Shown here in pieces: positions 9,079 to 18,047 of a stretch of DNA of 64,000 nucleotides; the first letter of the stretch is position 1, and the number at the start of each line of letters is the position of its first letter. This DNA comes from Marivivens donghaensis (lineage in GTDB: Bacteria > Pseudomonadota > Alphaproteobacteria > Rhodobacterales > Rhodobacteraceae). The position numbers and the translations under genes were made by a program. The notes beneath the pieces are model-generated. The model was given only the letters and a program-made list of their open reading frames with translations. It did not search any database and had not been told where the DNA came from. The stretch lies in NCBI RefSeq assembly GCF_030410045.1, contig NZ_JAUFRA010000001.1, positions 62,001-126,000 on the forward strand. The letters are read 5' to 3'.

Positions 9079-9714
9079 ATGACCCGTGGCGGACAACATA
9101 AAAATCGGGATATGGAAACTGAACGCAAGTGCATCGTCACTGGCGAAGTTCAGCCTGTGTCTGGGTTGATCCGCTTTGTGGTTGGTCCTGATAATCAGGT
9201 CTATCCTGATGTGATGGAGAAACTTCCCGGTCGGGGCATGTGGGTTTCAGCCACTCGCAGTGCTCTGGAACAGGCTGGAAAGGGTCATTTTTCGCGATCT
9301 GCAAAGGCTCCGGTGACGGTGCCTGAAGGGCTCGCCGATGACGTAGAGCGTCAACTTGTGCGCCGTGTGACTGATTTGATCGCACTGGCTCGAAAGGGCG
9401 GCTATGCCATCGGGGGCTTTGAGAAAGTTAAGGACTGGTTGGCAGGCGGGGAACGTGTTCGCGTTCTCTTGCAGGCCAGCGATGGATCCGCGCGCGGAAA
9501 AACCAAACTCTGGACGCCGGAAGGCGCCCGATATTTCGACTGCCTCACGGCTGATGAATTGGGTTTGGCTTTCGGGCGTCAAAGTGTGATACATGGCGCG
9601 CTCGCTTATGGCGGACTCAGCGACCGTGTTGTAGAGGAAGCCGCAAAGCTGAAAAGCATGCGTATAACTGACGGCGGCAATTCGGCCACCGGAAAGGAAA
9701 AAGTAGCTAGATGA
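9079..9714 (+). CDS. YlxR/DUF448-type RNA-binding protein with L7Ae-like C-terminus
   Basis: A 211-residue protein. The N-terminal half is a YlxR domain (RKCIVTGEVQP, LIRFVVGPD, LPGRGMWVS), and the C-terminal half (about 100-190) resembles an L7Ae/L30e RNA-binding fold (LIALARKGGYAIGGFEKV). The nusA-ylxR-infB order is widely conserved, and a role in RNA or nucleoid regulation has been proposed for YlxR. The ATG at 9079 is preceded by GGAG; a TTG two codons upstream is less likely. The stop overlaps the infB start (ATGA). Confidence 0.88.
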   Translation: MTRGGQHKNRDMETERKCIVTGEVQPVSGLIRFVVGPDNQVYPDVMEKLPGRGMWVSATRSALEQAGKGHFSRSAKAPVTVPEGLADDVERQLVRRVTDLIALARKGGYAIGGFEKVKDWLAGGERVRVLLQASDGSARGKTKLWTPEGARYFDCLTADELGLAFGRQSVIHGALAYGGLSDRVVEEAAKLKSMRITDGGNSATGKEKVAR

Positions 9715-12230
9715 GCGATAACGACGGAAAAAAACCTCTTGGTCTGCGTGGCGGTTCGGGAAATGTGAAGCAGAGCTTCAGCCACGGACGCACCAAGAAC
9801 GTCGTGGTTGAGACCAAGCGCAAACGCGTTGTGGTTCCCAAGCCAGGTGCAGCCAAACCAGGCGGCACTACACGACCAACTGTAGGTGACCCCTCCAAGC
9901 GTCCAGCCGGTATTTCTGATGCCGAACTGGAACGCCGTATGAAGGCACTCGCGGTAGCGAAAGCCCGCGAAGCCGAAGATGCCGCAAGGCGTGAGGCCGA
10001 AGACAAAGCACGCGAAGAAGAGCGTGATCGTCGTCGTGCCGAAATCGAAGCAAAAGAACGCGAAGAGCGCGAGCGCGAAGAAGCTCTCCGTGCGAAAGCG
10101 GAAGAAGAAGAGCGCAAAAAGCGTGAAGCTGAAGAAGCCGCGCGTGCTGCTGAAGTAAAGAAAGCTGCCGCTGCTGCGCCGGCACCTGCTGCCGCTGCTG
10201 CGCCTGCAGGTGGTGAGGATGACCGCTCTGGTCGTTCCGTGGGCGCTGGCCCGCGCAAGGTTGATCGTCAACGTGACGACGCCCGTGATGACGCGAAAAA
10301 CGCGAAAGCCAAAGTAGCGTCGCGTGATGGCGGCCGCCGCTCTGGTAAGTTGTCGCTGAATGATGCGCTGGCAGGTGGTGACGGTCGTCACCGCTCGATG
10401 GCAGCTATGAAGCGTAAGCAAGAGAAAGCCCGTCAAAAAGCGATGGGTGGACAAATGCAGCGCGAGAAAATCGTGCGTGACGTCCAACTTCCTGAAGCGA
10501 TCACCGTTGCAGAACTTGCGAACCGTATGGCCGAACGCGTGGCTGATGTTGTGAAAGCTCTGATGCAGAATGGCATCATGGCGACACAGAACCAGACGAT
10601 CGACGCCGATACCGCAGAACTGATCATTGAAGAGTTCGGCCACCGTGTACAACGTGTGTCGGATGCTGACGTTGAACAAGCGATTGAGCAGGTTCAGGAC
10701 AAAGCTGAAGATCTGAAACCGCGTCCGCCGGTCATCACCATCATGGGCCACGTTGACCACGGTAAGACTTCGCTTCTCGACGCGATCCGCAAGGCGAACG
10801 TTGTATCTGGCGAAGCTGGCGGCATCACCCAGCACATCGGTGCGTATCAGGTAACCACCGACTCTGGCGCTGTTCTGTCGTTCCTCGACACTCCGGGCCA
10901 CGCTGCGTTTACGTCAATGCGTGCTCGTGGTGCGCAGGTAACGGACATTGTTGTTCTCGTTGTTGCGGCTGACGACGCCGTGATGCCGCAGACCATCGAA
11001 GCAATCGCTCACGCAAAAGCGGCGAAAGTTCCGATGATCGTTGCGATCAACAAGTGCGATAAACCATCAGCGAACCCTGATAAGGTCCGTACAGATCTCT
11101 TGATGCACGAAATCGTGGTCGAGAAGATGTCTGGTGACGTTCAGGACGTTGAAGTTTCGGCCAAAACTGGCATGGGTCTCGACAGCCTCCTCGAAGCAAT
11201 TGCGCTTCAGGCGGAAATCCTCGAACTCAAAGCGAACCCGAACCGCGCTGCTCAGGGCGCTGTGATCGAAGCTCAGCTCGATGTGGGTCGTGGTCCGGTT
11301 GCAACTGTTCTGGTTCAGAACGGTACTCTGAAACGCGGCGATATCTTCGTTGTGGGTGAGCAGTGGGGTAAAGTCCGCGCGCTGATCAACGACCAAGGTG
11401 AGCGTGTTGACGAGGCTGGTCCGTCTGTTCCTGTTGAGGTTCTTGGCCTCAACGGCACTCCGGAAGCAGGTGACGTTCTGAACGTGACCGAAACCGAAGC
11501 GCAGGCGCGTGAGATTGCTGAATACCGTGCTCATGCTGCGAAAGAAAAACGCGCAGCGGCGGGTGCAGCGACCACCCTCGAACAGCTGATGGCGAAAGCG
11601 AAGGAAGACGAGAACGTTTCTGAGCTGCCAGTTGTTGTTAAAGCTGACGTTCAGGGTTCCGCCGAAGCAATCGTTCAGGCGCTGGAAAAAGTCGGCAACG
11701 ACGAAGTCCGCGTTCGCGTTATTCACTACGGCGTTGGTGCGATCACCGAGACTGACGTTGGTCTTGCAGAAGCATCGGGCACCCCGGTTATCGGCTTTAA
11801 CGTCCGTGCGAACGCGCCGGCACGTAACTCCGCGAACCAGAAGGGCGTTGAAATTCGTTACTACTCGGTCATCTATGACCTCGTGGACGACATCAAAGCT
11901 GCTGCATCTGGCCTTCTGTCCGCAGAAATCCGCGAGAACTTTATCGGTTACGCGAACATCAAAGAGGTGTTCAAGGTTTCCAACGTCGGCAAAGTTGCTG
12001 GCTGTCTGGTCACCGAAGGCGTGGCCCGTCGTTCGGCTGGTGTGCGTCTGCTACGTGATAACGTTGTTATTCACGAAGGTACGCTCAAGACCCTCAAGCG
12101 CTTCAAAGATGAAGTGGCCGAGGTTCAGTCCGGTCAGGAATGCGGTATGGCGTTCGAGAACTACGACGATATCCGTCCAGGTGACGTTATCGAGATCTTT
12201 GAACGTGAAGAAATCGAGCGCAGCCTGTAA
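9711..12230 (+). CDS. infB: Translation initiation factor IF-2
   Basis: An 839-residue IF-2. A long, charged Lys/Glu/Arg-rich N-terminal extension (about 80-165, with an Ala/Pro linker) is followed by the IF2 N-domain, the G domain with GHVDHGKTS (about 345), DTPGH and NKCDKP, and then domains II-IV. IF-2 places initiator tRNA on the 30S subunit. The start overlaps the ylxR stop by four bases. A strong terminator follows, so rbfA and truB are not continuous with this operon here. Confidence 0.97.
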   Translation: MSDNDGKKPLGLRGGSGNVKQSFSHGRTKNVVVETKRKRVVVPKPGAAKPGGTTRPTVGDPSKRPAGISDAELERRMKALAVAKAREAEDAARREAEDKAREEERDRRRAEIEAKEREEREREEALRAKAEEEERKKREAEEAARAAEVKKAAAAAPAPAAAAAPAGGEDDRSGRSVGAGPRKVDRQRDDARDDAKNAKAKVASRDGGRRSGKLSLNDALAGGDGRHRSMAAMKRKQEKARQKAMGGQMQREKIVRDVQLPEAITVAELANRMAERVADVVKALMQNGIMATQNQTIDADTAELIIEEFGHRVQRVSDADVEQAIEQVQDKAEDLKPRPPVITIMGHVDHGKTSLLDAIRKANVVSGEAGGITQHIGAYQVTTDSGAVLSFLDTPGHAAFTSMRARGAQVTDIVVLVVAADDAVMPQTIEAIAHAKAAKVPMIVAINKCDKPSANPDKVRTDLLMHEIVVEKMSGDVQDVEVSAKTGMGLDSLLEAIALQAEILELKANPNRAAQGAVIEAQLDVGRGPVATVLVQNGTLKRGDIFVVGEQWGKVRALINDQGERVDEAGPSVPVEVLGLNGTPEAGDVLNVTETEAQAREIAEYRAHAAKEKRAAAGAATTLEQLMAKAKEDENVSELPVVVKADVQGSAEAIVQALEKVGNDEVRVRVIHYGVGAITETDVGLAEASGTPVIGFNVRANAPARNSANQKGVEIRYYSVIYDLVDDIKAAASGLLSAEIRENFIGYANIKEVFKVSNVGKVAGCLVTEGVARRSAGVRLLRDNVVIHEGTLKTLKRFKDEVAEVQSGQECGMAFENYDDIRPGDVIEIFEREEIERSL

Positions 12231-12257
12231 TCAGGCCGCGTTTCGCACAAAAGAAAA

Positions 12258-12290
12258 GGGACGGTCCAAAGCGGACCGTCCCTTTTTCTT
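12258..12290 (+). terminator. Intrinsic terminator after infB (works in both directions)
   Basis: A perfect 10-bp stem, GGGACGGTCC (12258-12267) with GGACCGTCCC (12273-12282), has a five-base loop and is followed by TTTTTCTTT. On the opposite strand the stem is followed by TTTTCTTTT, so it can also end leftward transcripts from the 44-codon ORF. Confidence 0.9.
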
Positions 12291-12315
12291 TGTCATGTCG
12301 GAACAGGTTCCGATC

Positions 12316-12450
12316 TTAGGCCGCAACGTTTGCTGGACGCCCAACGTAAGTGCGCTTGCCGACGCTGATTACAACTTTGCCGTTATCCGCGTCGCGCAGA
12401 AACTTGCCCTGCAAGGACACACTGCTGCCGATAATAATTGTACGGTACAT
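12316..12450 (-). CDS. Small protein of unknown function (44 residues)
   Basis: The ATG at 12450 is preceded by a good TGAGG ribosome-binding site and opens a 44-codon frame: MYRTIIIGSSVSLQGKF at the start, then GKVVISVGKRTYVGRP. The alternating hydrophobic pattern with glycines suggests a tiny beta-barrel or beta-hairpin protein. It sits between mutT and the bidirectional terminator after infB, and is transcribed leftward. I think similar short proteins occur in Rhodobacterales, but I cannot verify that. I assign no function. Confidence 0.55.
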   Translation of the reverse strand: MYRTIIIGSSVSLQGKFLRDADNGKVVISVGKRTYVGRPANVAA

Positions 12451-12530
12451 ATCTAACACCTCAGGTTGTCGCCTAGAGGTAAAGCTACCTGATGGGTGGC
12501 TGTTAAAAATAGCTATCCCAAAGGATGATT

Positions 12531-12935
12531 TTAGAGCCAGTCGCGTAGAATTGGGATGAGCGGAATGTCGGCAGGAGGCATCGGGTAATCGTTCAGATGT
12601 TCCTTGCGGACCCAAGCCAGCTTTTGGCCCTCTTTGGGCTGTGGTGTGCCATTCCAGCGCCGGCACGCAAACAAAGGCATCAGAAGGTGGAAATCGTCGT
12701 AGCTGTACGAGGCAAACGTCAGCGGCGCGAGGCAGGAATTCCACGTTTCGATACCGAGTTCTTCGTGGAGTTCGCGGACCAGTGCGGCCTCGGGCGTTTC
12801 GCCTGTTTCGACTTTACCACCTGGGAATTCCCATAGGCCCGCTAGGGACTTTCCCTCGGGCCGTTGAGCGAGCAGAACGCGCCCATCGACATCGATGAGC
12901 GCGACTGCGGAAACGAGGATGATTTTCTTCGTCAC
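12531..12935 (-). CDS. mutT: NUDIX hydrolase, MutT type (8-oxo-dGTP diphosphatase)
   Basis: A 134-residue single-domain protein. The Nudix box begins GGKVETGETPEAA and ends RELHEELGI (about residues 38-61). WEFPGGK before it is typical of MutT proper, which hydrolyses 8-oxo-dGTP to prevent A:T to C:G transversions. The start is GTG and overlaps the argJ stop (GTGA), so translation is probably coupled. The isomerase-argJ-mutT order runs leftward as one unit. Confidence 0.9.
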   Translation of the reverse strand: MTKKIILVSAVALIDVDGRVLLAQRPEGKSLAGLWEFPGGKVETGETPEAALVRELHEELGIETWNSCLAPLTFASYSYDDFHLLMPLFACRRWNGTPQPKEGQKLAWVRKEHLNDYPMPPADIPLIPILRDWL

Positions 12936-14146
12936 GAGCGATAGTCCGCGTTGATCCGGATGTATTCGTAGGTCAGGTCACAGGTCCAAACCGTTGACGC
13001 GCCAATCCCGATGCCGAGATCAACACCGATGATCAGTTCAGCGTTTTTCATGTAAGCGCTTGCGTCCGCTTCGGAATAATTTGGCGCGCGCCATCCGTTT
13101 TCGGCTACGGTGATGTCGCCAAACCGAATGGAGAGACGATCACGGTCGGCTTCGGCACCAGATTTACCGACAGCGGCAACGATACGACCCCAGTTGGCAT
13201 CTTCGCCAGCAATCGCGGTTTTAACCAACGGAGAGTTCGCGACTGAAAGGCCGACGCGTTTTGCGTCTGCGTCGTTGGCTGCGCCTGTAACTTGGATCTC
13301 AACGAACTTGGTTGCGCCTTCGCCGTCGCGGATCACTTGATGAGATAGGTCGAGCATCACCTTGTGAAGCGCGGCCTCAAAGTCAGCATTGCCGGTGACA
13401 TCCACGCCAGATGCGCCTGTTGCACCGATGAGGAGCGTGTCAGAAGTCGATGTATCGCTGTCGACGGTGATGCAGTTAAAGGTCTTATCGGTGAGTTTCG
13501 ACAGGACACCCTGCAGCGCTTCGTAGCCAATTTTCGCATCTGTAAAGATGTAGACGAGCATGGTGGCCATGTCGGGCGCGATCATGCCTGAACCTTTGGC
13601 GATGCCTGCAATCTTGACCGTCTGACCGTTCACGGTGATTTCAGCCGCGGACCCCTTCGGGAAGGTATCGGTGGTCATGATTGCCTTTGCAGCGCCTTCG
13701 ATGCCGCCCGCGTTGAGGTTTGCGGATAGCTCGCCAATTTTCGCGGTGATACGGTCGTAGGGTAGGGGTTCGCCAATTACGCCAGTTGACGAGGTAAAGA
13801 TGCGATCAGCGTCGATACCAGTCTGTTCCGCAACGCCAGCGCATAGAGCGGTCACAGCTTCAACACCACGAGCGCCTGTAAAGGCGTTCGAGTTGCCCGA
13901 GTTCACGATGATGGCGGCCCGTCCCGCCTGTGTTTTCCCGTTTTTGGCCTGACAGTCCAAAACGTTCGCCGACCGTGTGGCCGACCGTGTGAAAACGCCT
14001 GCAACGGTGCTGCCTTCGACCAATTCGGCCAGCATCACATCGGTGCGGTTGTTGTATTTCACACCAGCCATAGCCGATGCAAAACGGACGCCATCAATGA
14101 CCGGAAGGTCGGGGAATGCCGTAGGGGCAAGAGGCGAGACGGGCAT
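12932..14146 (-). CDS. argJ: Bifunctional glutamate N-acetyltransferase / amino-acid acetyltransferase
   Basis: A 404-residue ArgJ (ornithine acetyltransferase family). The self-cleavage site is in KGSGMIAPDMATMLVY near residue 185-200, where the Thr of ATM becomes the nucleophile of the beta chain. DSDTSTSDT and the C-terminal NADYRS match the family. It recycles the acetyl group between ornithine and glutamate in arginine synthesis. It lies five bases downstream of the prolyl isomerase and overlaps mutT. Confidence 0.95.
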   Translation of the reverse strand: MPVSPLAPTAFPDLPVIDGVRFASAMAGVKYNNRTDVMLAELVEGSTVAGVFTRSATRSANVLDCQAKNGKTQAGRAAIIVNSGNSNAFTGARGVEAVTALCAGVAEQTGIDADRIFTSSTGVIGEPLPYDRITAKIGELSANLNAGGIEGAAKAIMTTDTFPKGSAAEITVNGQTVKIAGIAKGSGMIAPDMATMLVYIFTDAKIGYEALQGVLSKLTDKTFNCITVDSDTSTSDTLLIGATGASGVDVTGNADFEAALHKVMLDLSHQVIRDGEGATKFVEIQVTGAANDADAKRVGLSVANSPLVKTAIAGEDANWGRIVAAVGKSGAEADRDRLSIRFGDITVAENGWRAPNYSEADASAYMKNAELIIGVDLGIGIGASTVWTCDLTYEYIRINADYRS

Positions 14147-14150
14147 AGTT

Positions 14151-14993
14151 TTACTGCTCCAACAGGTCGAGGTTGGTGAGAGCGGCTGGATCGATCGAGC
14201 CAGCTTCGATGCGTGTAATGTCAGAATCAGAGGTGATCTGAGCCAGATAGGTGGTGATCATTTCCTCTTGGATCTTAGCGGCGAGTTCGTCGCGCATATC
14301 GTCGAGGGTCGGGTTTGCCTGATCACGAGTCTCATTCAGTTTGATGATGTGCCAGCCGAATTGAGTCTCAACGGGTTCAGATACAGTGCCGACTTCCATA
14401 GCGACGACGGCTTGTTCGAACGGTTCGACCATCATGCCTGGACCGAACCAACCGAGCTGGCCACCGTTCGGGCCAGATGGACCTGTCGACAGTTCGGTAG
14501 CAACGGTTGCGAAGTCTTCGCCTGCATCAATGCGTGCTTTCGCGGCGAGCGCTTCTTCTTGGGTGGCCAAGAGGATGTGCGATGCATTGTATTCAGGTGT
14601 CGGCTCTGCGTCAGCGAATTGCGCGTCATAGGCAGCCTGTAGAGCCTCTTCGGTGACTGCAGCTTCGGACAAAACAGAGATGCGCTCGCCCGCTTTGATC
14701 GAACGGGTTTCGTTTTCGATCGCGTATTGAGCGCGCGCAGGCAGATCAGTCATTTCATCGGCGAGCAACTGTTGTTGGATCAGTTGTTCGAGGATACCGT
14801 CCCAGAGAACTTCGGGCGGGAGTTGCTGATATTGGGCGGGCAGTTGCGCCATTGTGATGATCATGTGCGACAGTGTGATATCGGTGCCGTTTACAGTCGC
14901 GACGACGGTATTTCCGGTCGCTTCCTCAGCCTGTGCAGTGGCCGCAAAGAGGGCGAGGGCACTTGCTGCTGCGAATGTAGCGAATTTCTTCAT
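14151..14993 (-). CDS. Periplasmic peptidylprolyl isomerase (parvulin/PpiC type)
   Basis: A 280-residue exported protein. It has a signal peptide (MKKFATFAAASALALFAATAQA) with cleavage after AQA, a helical N-terminal chaperone region, and a PpiC rotamase domain at about 130-230 (ASHILLATQEEA, GPSGPNGGQLGWFGPGMMV, ETQFGWHIIKL). Such proteins help fold outer-membrane and periplasmic proteins. I chose the ATG at 14993 because it begins a clean signal peptide; the open frame upstream is not needed. The gene is divergent from secA across a 185-base gap. Confidence 0.9.
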   Translation of the reverse strand: MKKFATFAAASALALFAATAQAEEATGNTVVATVNGTDITLSHMIITMAQLPAQYQQLPPEVLWDGILEQLIQQQLLADEMTDLPARAQYAIENETRSIKAGERISVLSEAAVTEEALQAAYDAQFADAEPTPEYNASHILLATQEEALAAKARIDAGEDFATVATELSTGPSGPNGGQLGWFGPGMMVEPFEQAVVAMEVGTVSEPVETQFGWHIIKLNETRDQANPTLDDMRDELAAKIQEEMITTYLAQITSDSDITRIEAGSIDPAALTNLDLLEQ

Positions 14994-15178
14994 CAAATCT
15001 TTCCCAATTCGGCTGCGAAAGCCCCGCAGCGTTGACACTTTATGGCCCTCCCCTTACATCCCGAAGAGGCATTGAGGGACCGTCTTGTCACCTGTTTAGG
15101 CGTTGCTGCTGTAAGCGACAAGCAACCTCCTCATCATAACGACGTCATTAGGCCCCAAATTGAGGGCGCGGAGAGAAC

Positions 15179-17875
15179 ATGCTGGGATTCGGAACGCTGG
15201 CCAAAAAGGTGTTTGGCACCGCGAACGACCGCAAGATCAAGGCAACCAAGCCGATCATCGCAAAGATCAACGCGCTGGAGCCCAAATTCGAGAAGCTGAC
15301 AGATGAACAGCTGATCGAGAAGTCCAACGAATTTAAGGGACGCATCGAGGGTGGTGAATCACTCGACTCGCTGCTGCCCGAGGCCTTTGCGAACTGTCGC
15401 GAAGCCGCCAAGCGTGCATTGGGTCTGCGGGCCTTTGATGTGCAGTTGATGGGCGGGATTTTCCTGCACCAAGGTAACATTTCCGAGATGAAGACCGGTG
15501 AAGGTAAAACGCTCATGGCGACCTTCGCGGCCTATCTGAATGCGCTCACGGGCAAAGGCGTTCACGTTGTGACGGTGAACGACTACCTCGCACGTCGTGA
15601 CGCGGAATGGATGAGCAAAGTTTACGGTGCTTTGGGTCTGACCACGGGCGTTGTGGTTCCTCAGCAGCCCGAAGACGAAAAGCGCGCGGCTTATGCCTGC
15701 GACATCACCTACACGACCAACAATGAACTCGGTTTCGATTACCTTCGTGACAACATGAAGTCAGAGCTGAGCCAGATGATGCAGCGTCAGCACTACTACG
15801 CGATTGTGGACGAGGTCGACTCGATCCTTATCGACGAAGCGCGGACCCCGCTGATCATTTCTGGTCCAGCGCAAGACCGTTCGGAGCTGTACAAAGCCAT
15901 CGACGCGTTGATCCCAGAGCTGGCTGAATCGCACTACACCATCGATGAAAAGTCCCGTCAGGTGACCTTTACCGATGAGGGTAACGAATTCCTCGAAGAG
16001 CGTCTGCGGACCGCAGGTATCCTGCCTGCCGACCAGTCGCTCTACGATCCGGAAAGCACCACCATTGTTCACCACGTGAACCAAGGCCTCCGTGCTCACA
16101 AGCTGTTCACCAAGGACAAAGACTACATCGTTCGTGACGGCAACGTTGTGCTGATCGACGAATTTACGGGCCGTATGATGGCGGGTCGTCGTTTGTCCGA
16201 CGGTCTGCATCAAGCGATCGAAGCCAAAGAGAACTGCGCGATCCAGCCCGAGAACGTGACACTCGCGTCGGTGACATTCCAGAACTACTTCCGCCTGTAT
16301 GAAAAACTGGGTGGCATGACGGGTACGGCGATGACCGAAGCCGACGAGTTCATGGAAATCTACCGTCTTGGCGTTGTCGAAGTTCCGACCAACCGTCCGA
16401 TTGCGCGCAAAGATGAACATGATCAGGTTTACCGTTCGGCACAGGAAAAATTTGATGCCATCGTCAAAGAAATCGGTATCGCCCATGAAAAAGGCCAGCC
16501 GATCCTTGTCGGTACGACCTCGATTGAGAAATCGGAATTCCTGTCCCAGCTTCTGACCGCTGCAAAAATCCCGCACAACGTTCTGAACGCGCGTCAGCAC
16601 GAGCAAGAGGCGCAGATCGTTGCAGAGGCTGGTAAGCTCGACGCTGTGACGATTGCGACGAACATGGCGGGCCGTGGCACTGACATTAAGCTCGGCGGTA
16701 ACGTTGAGCATAAAGTTCTCGAGGCGATTGCCGCGAACCCTGAGGCCGACCCCGAAGCCATCCGTGCGCAGATCGAAGAAGCGCACAAGGGTGACGAAGA
16801 GGCGGTTAAACAGGCCGGTGGTCTGTTTGTTCTGGCTACGGAACGTCACGAATCCCGTCGTATCGACAACCAGCTGCGCGGCCGTTCGGGCCGCCAGGGT
16901 GACCCTGGTCGTTCTGTGTTCTTCCTGTCGCTTGACGATGACCTGATGCGTATCTTTGGGTCCGAGCGTCTAGAGAAAGTCCTCTCTGGCCTCGGTATGA
17001 AAGAGGGCGAAGCGATCATTCACCCGTGGGTGAACAAATCGCTCGAACGTGCGCAGGCTAAGGTCGAAGGCCGCAACTTTGACATTCGTAAGCAGCTGTT
17101 GAAGTTCGATGACGTGATGAACGATCAGCGTAAGGTGATCTTTAAGCAGCGCCGCGAAATCATGGAAGCGGCGGACCTGTCCGAGATTGTTGGTGATATG
17201 CGTCAGGACGTTGTCGACGATCTGGTCGACCAGTTCATTCCTGCGCGCTCCTATGCGGATCAGTGGGATGCTGAGGGGCTGAAGGCTGCATGTCTCGATA
17301 AGCTGGGCGTTGACGTGCCTGTCGTTGAATGGGCGTCTGAAGAGGGCGTGGACGACAGCGATATCCGCGACCGTCTCTATGAGGCGACCGATGCGCTTAT
17401 GGCAGAAAAAGCCGAAGCCTTTGGTGCCGAGACTATGCGCCAGATCGAAAAGCAGATCCTGCTTCAAACCATCGACGGTAAATGGCGCGAGCATTTGTTG
17501 ACGCTCGAACACCTTCGGTCGGTTGTTGGTTTCCGTGGTTATGCGCAGCGTGACCCGCTCAACGAATACAAAACCGAAGCCTTCCAGTTGTTCGAAAGCC
17601 TCTTGGATGGTTTGCGTGAGGACGTGACCCAGAAACTTTCGCGCATTCAGCCGATGTCCAAAGAGCAGCAAGAACAGATGCTGCGTCAAATGGTGGAACA
17701 GCAGCGTCAGGCGCAGGCAGCTGCTGCAGCGGCAGAACAGCCAAAGCATCCAGCAGCGAACGCAAAACCTGGGTTCGATGAAAATGATCAGACGACTTGG
17801 GGTGATCCGTCGCGCAACGATCCGTGCCCCTGTGGTTCGGGCGAGAAGTTCAAATACTGCCACGGCAAGTTCTGA
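15179..17875 (+). CDS. secA: Preprotein translocase ATPase SecA
   Basis: An 898-residue SecA with nucleotide-binding domain 1 (MKTGEGKTLMAT, DEVDSILIDEARTPLIISG), preprotein cross-linking domain, NBD2 (VGTTSIEKSE, NMAGRGTDIKLGG, GRSGRQGDPG), helical scaffold, and a C-terminal zinc site CPCGSGEKFKYCHG that binds SecB. A short Gln/Ala-rich linker precedes the zinc tail. It drives protein export through SecYEG. The gene is monocistronic: a strong terminator follows directly. Confidence 0.98.
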   Translation: MLGFGTLAKKVFGTANDRKIKATKPIIAKINALEPKFEKLTDEQLIEKSNEFKGRIEGGESLDSLLPEAFANCREAAKRALGLRAFDVQLMGGIFLHQGNISEMKTGEGKTLMATFAAYLNALTGKGVHVVTVNDYLARRDAEWMSKVYGALGLTTGVVVPQQPEDEKRAAYACDITYTTNNELGFDYLRDNMKSELSQMMQRQHYYAIVDEVDSILIDEARTPLIISGPAQDRSELYKAIDALIPELAESHYTIDEKSRQVTFTDEGNEFLEERLRTAGILPADQSLYDPESTTIVHHVNQGLRAHKLFTKDKDYIVRDGNVVLIDEFTGRMMAGRRLSDGLHQAIEAKENCAIQPENVTLASVTFQNYFRLYEKLGGMTGTAMTEADEFMEIYRLGVVEVPTNRPIARKDEHDQVYRSAQEKFDAIVKEIGIAHEKGQPILVGTTSIEKSEFLSQLLTAAKIPHNVLNARQHEQEAQIVAEAGKLDAVTIATNMAGRGTDIKLGGNVEHKVLEAIAANPEADPEAIRAQIEEAHKGDEEAVKQAGGLFVLATERHESRRIDNQLRGRSGRQGDPGRSVFFLSLDDDLMRIFGSERLEKVLSGLGMKEGEAIIHPWVNKSLERAQAKVEGRNFDIRKQLLKFDDVMNDQRKVIFKQRREIMEAADLSEIVGDMRQDVVDDLVDQFIPARSYADQWDAEGLKAACLDKLGVDVPVVEWASEEGVDDSDIRDRLYEATDALMAEKAEAFGAETMRQIEKQILLQTIDGKWREHLLTLEHLRSVVGFRGYAQRDPLNEYKTEAFQLFESLLDGLREDVTQKLSRIQPMSKEQQEQMLRQMVEQQRQAQAAAAAAEQPKHPAANAKPGFDENDQTTWGDPSRNDPCPCGSGEKFKYCHGKF

Positions 17876-17899
17876 GCTTTAGTGGCAGGTGAAATTAGG

Positions 17900-17931
17900 G
17901 GCCGGTGTCAGCAATGACGCCGGCCTTTTTC
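17900..17931 (+). terminator. Intrinsic terminator of secA
   Basis: A 10-bp stem, GGCCGGTGTC (17900-17909) with GACGCCGGCC (17916-17925) including one G-U pair, has a six-base loop and is followed by TTTTTCT. It lies 24 bases after the secA stop. Confidence 0.9.
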
Positions 17932-18047
17932 TATCCAATGACCAATTACGCCCCAATTCAGCCCAGAACTTTCCCCAGTCAGGTCCAGCTAACACCATCT
18001 TACACCCTTAGGTTGAAAACTGAATTTAAGTGTTGGTGGAGGGTGAA

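Noticed and set aside
9606..10901. A 431-residue reverse frame opposite infB, Phe- and Arg-rich with apparent hydrophobic runs
   Set aside because: It is the mirror of the Lys/Glu-rich IF-2 N-terminal region, so the hydrophobic Phe/Leu runs are an artefact of repeated GAA/AAG codons on the other strand.
13751..13760. Another partial match to the operator word (ACGGTCGTAG) inside argJ
   Set aside because: It lies in coding sequence far from any promoter and matches only eight consecutive bases, so chance is sufficient.
15761..16849. A 362-residue reverse frame inside secA
   Set aside because: SecA motifs are continuous through this stretch. The reverse frame has no start signal and no recognisable domain.
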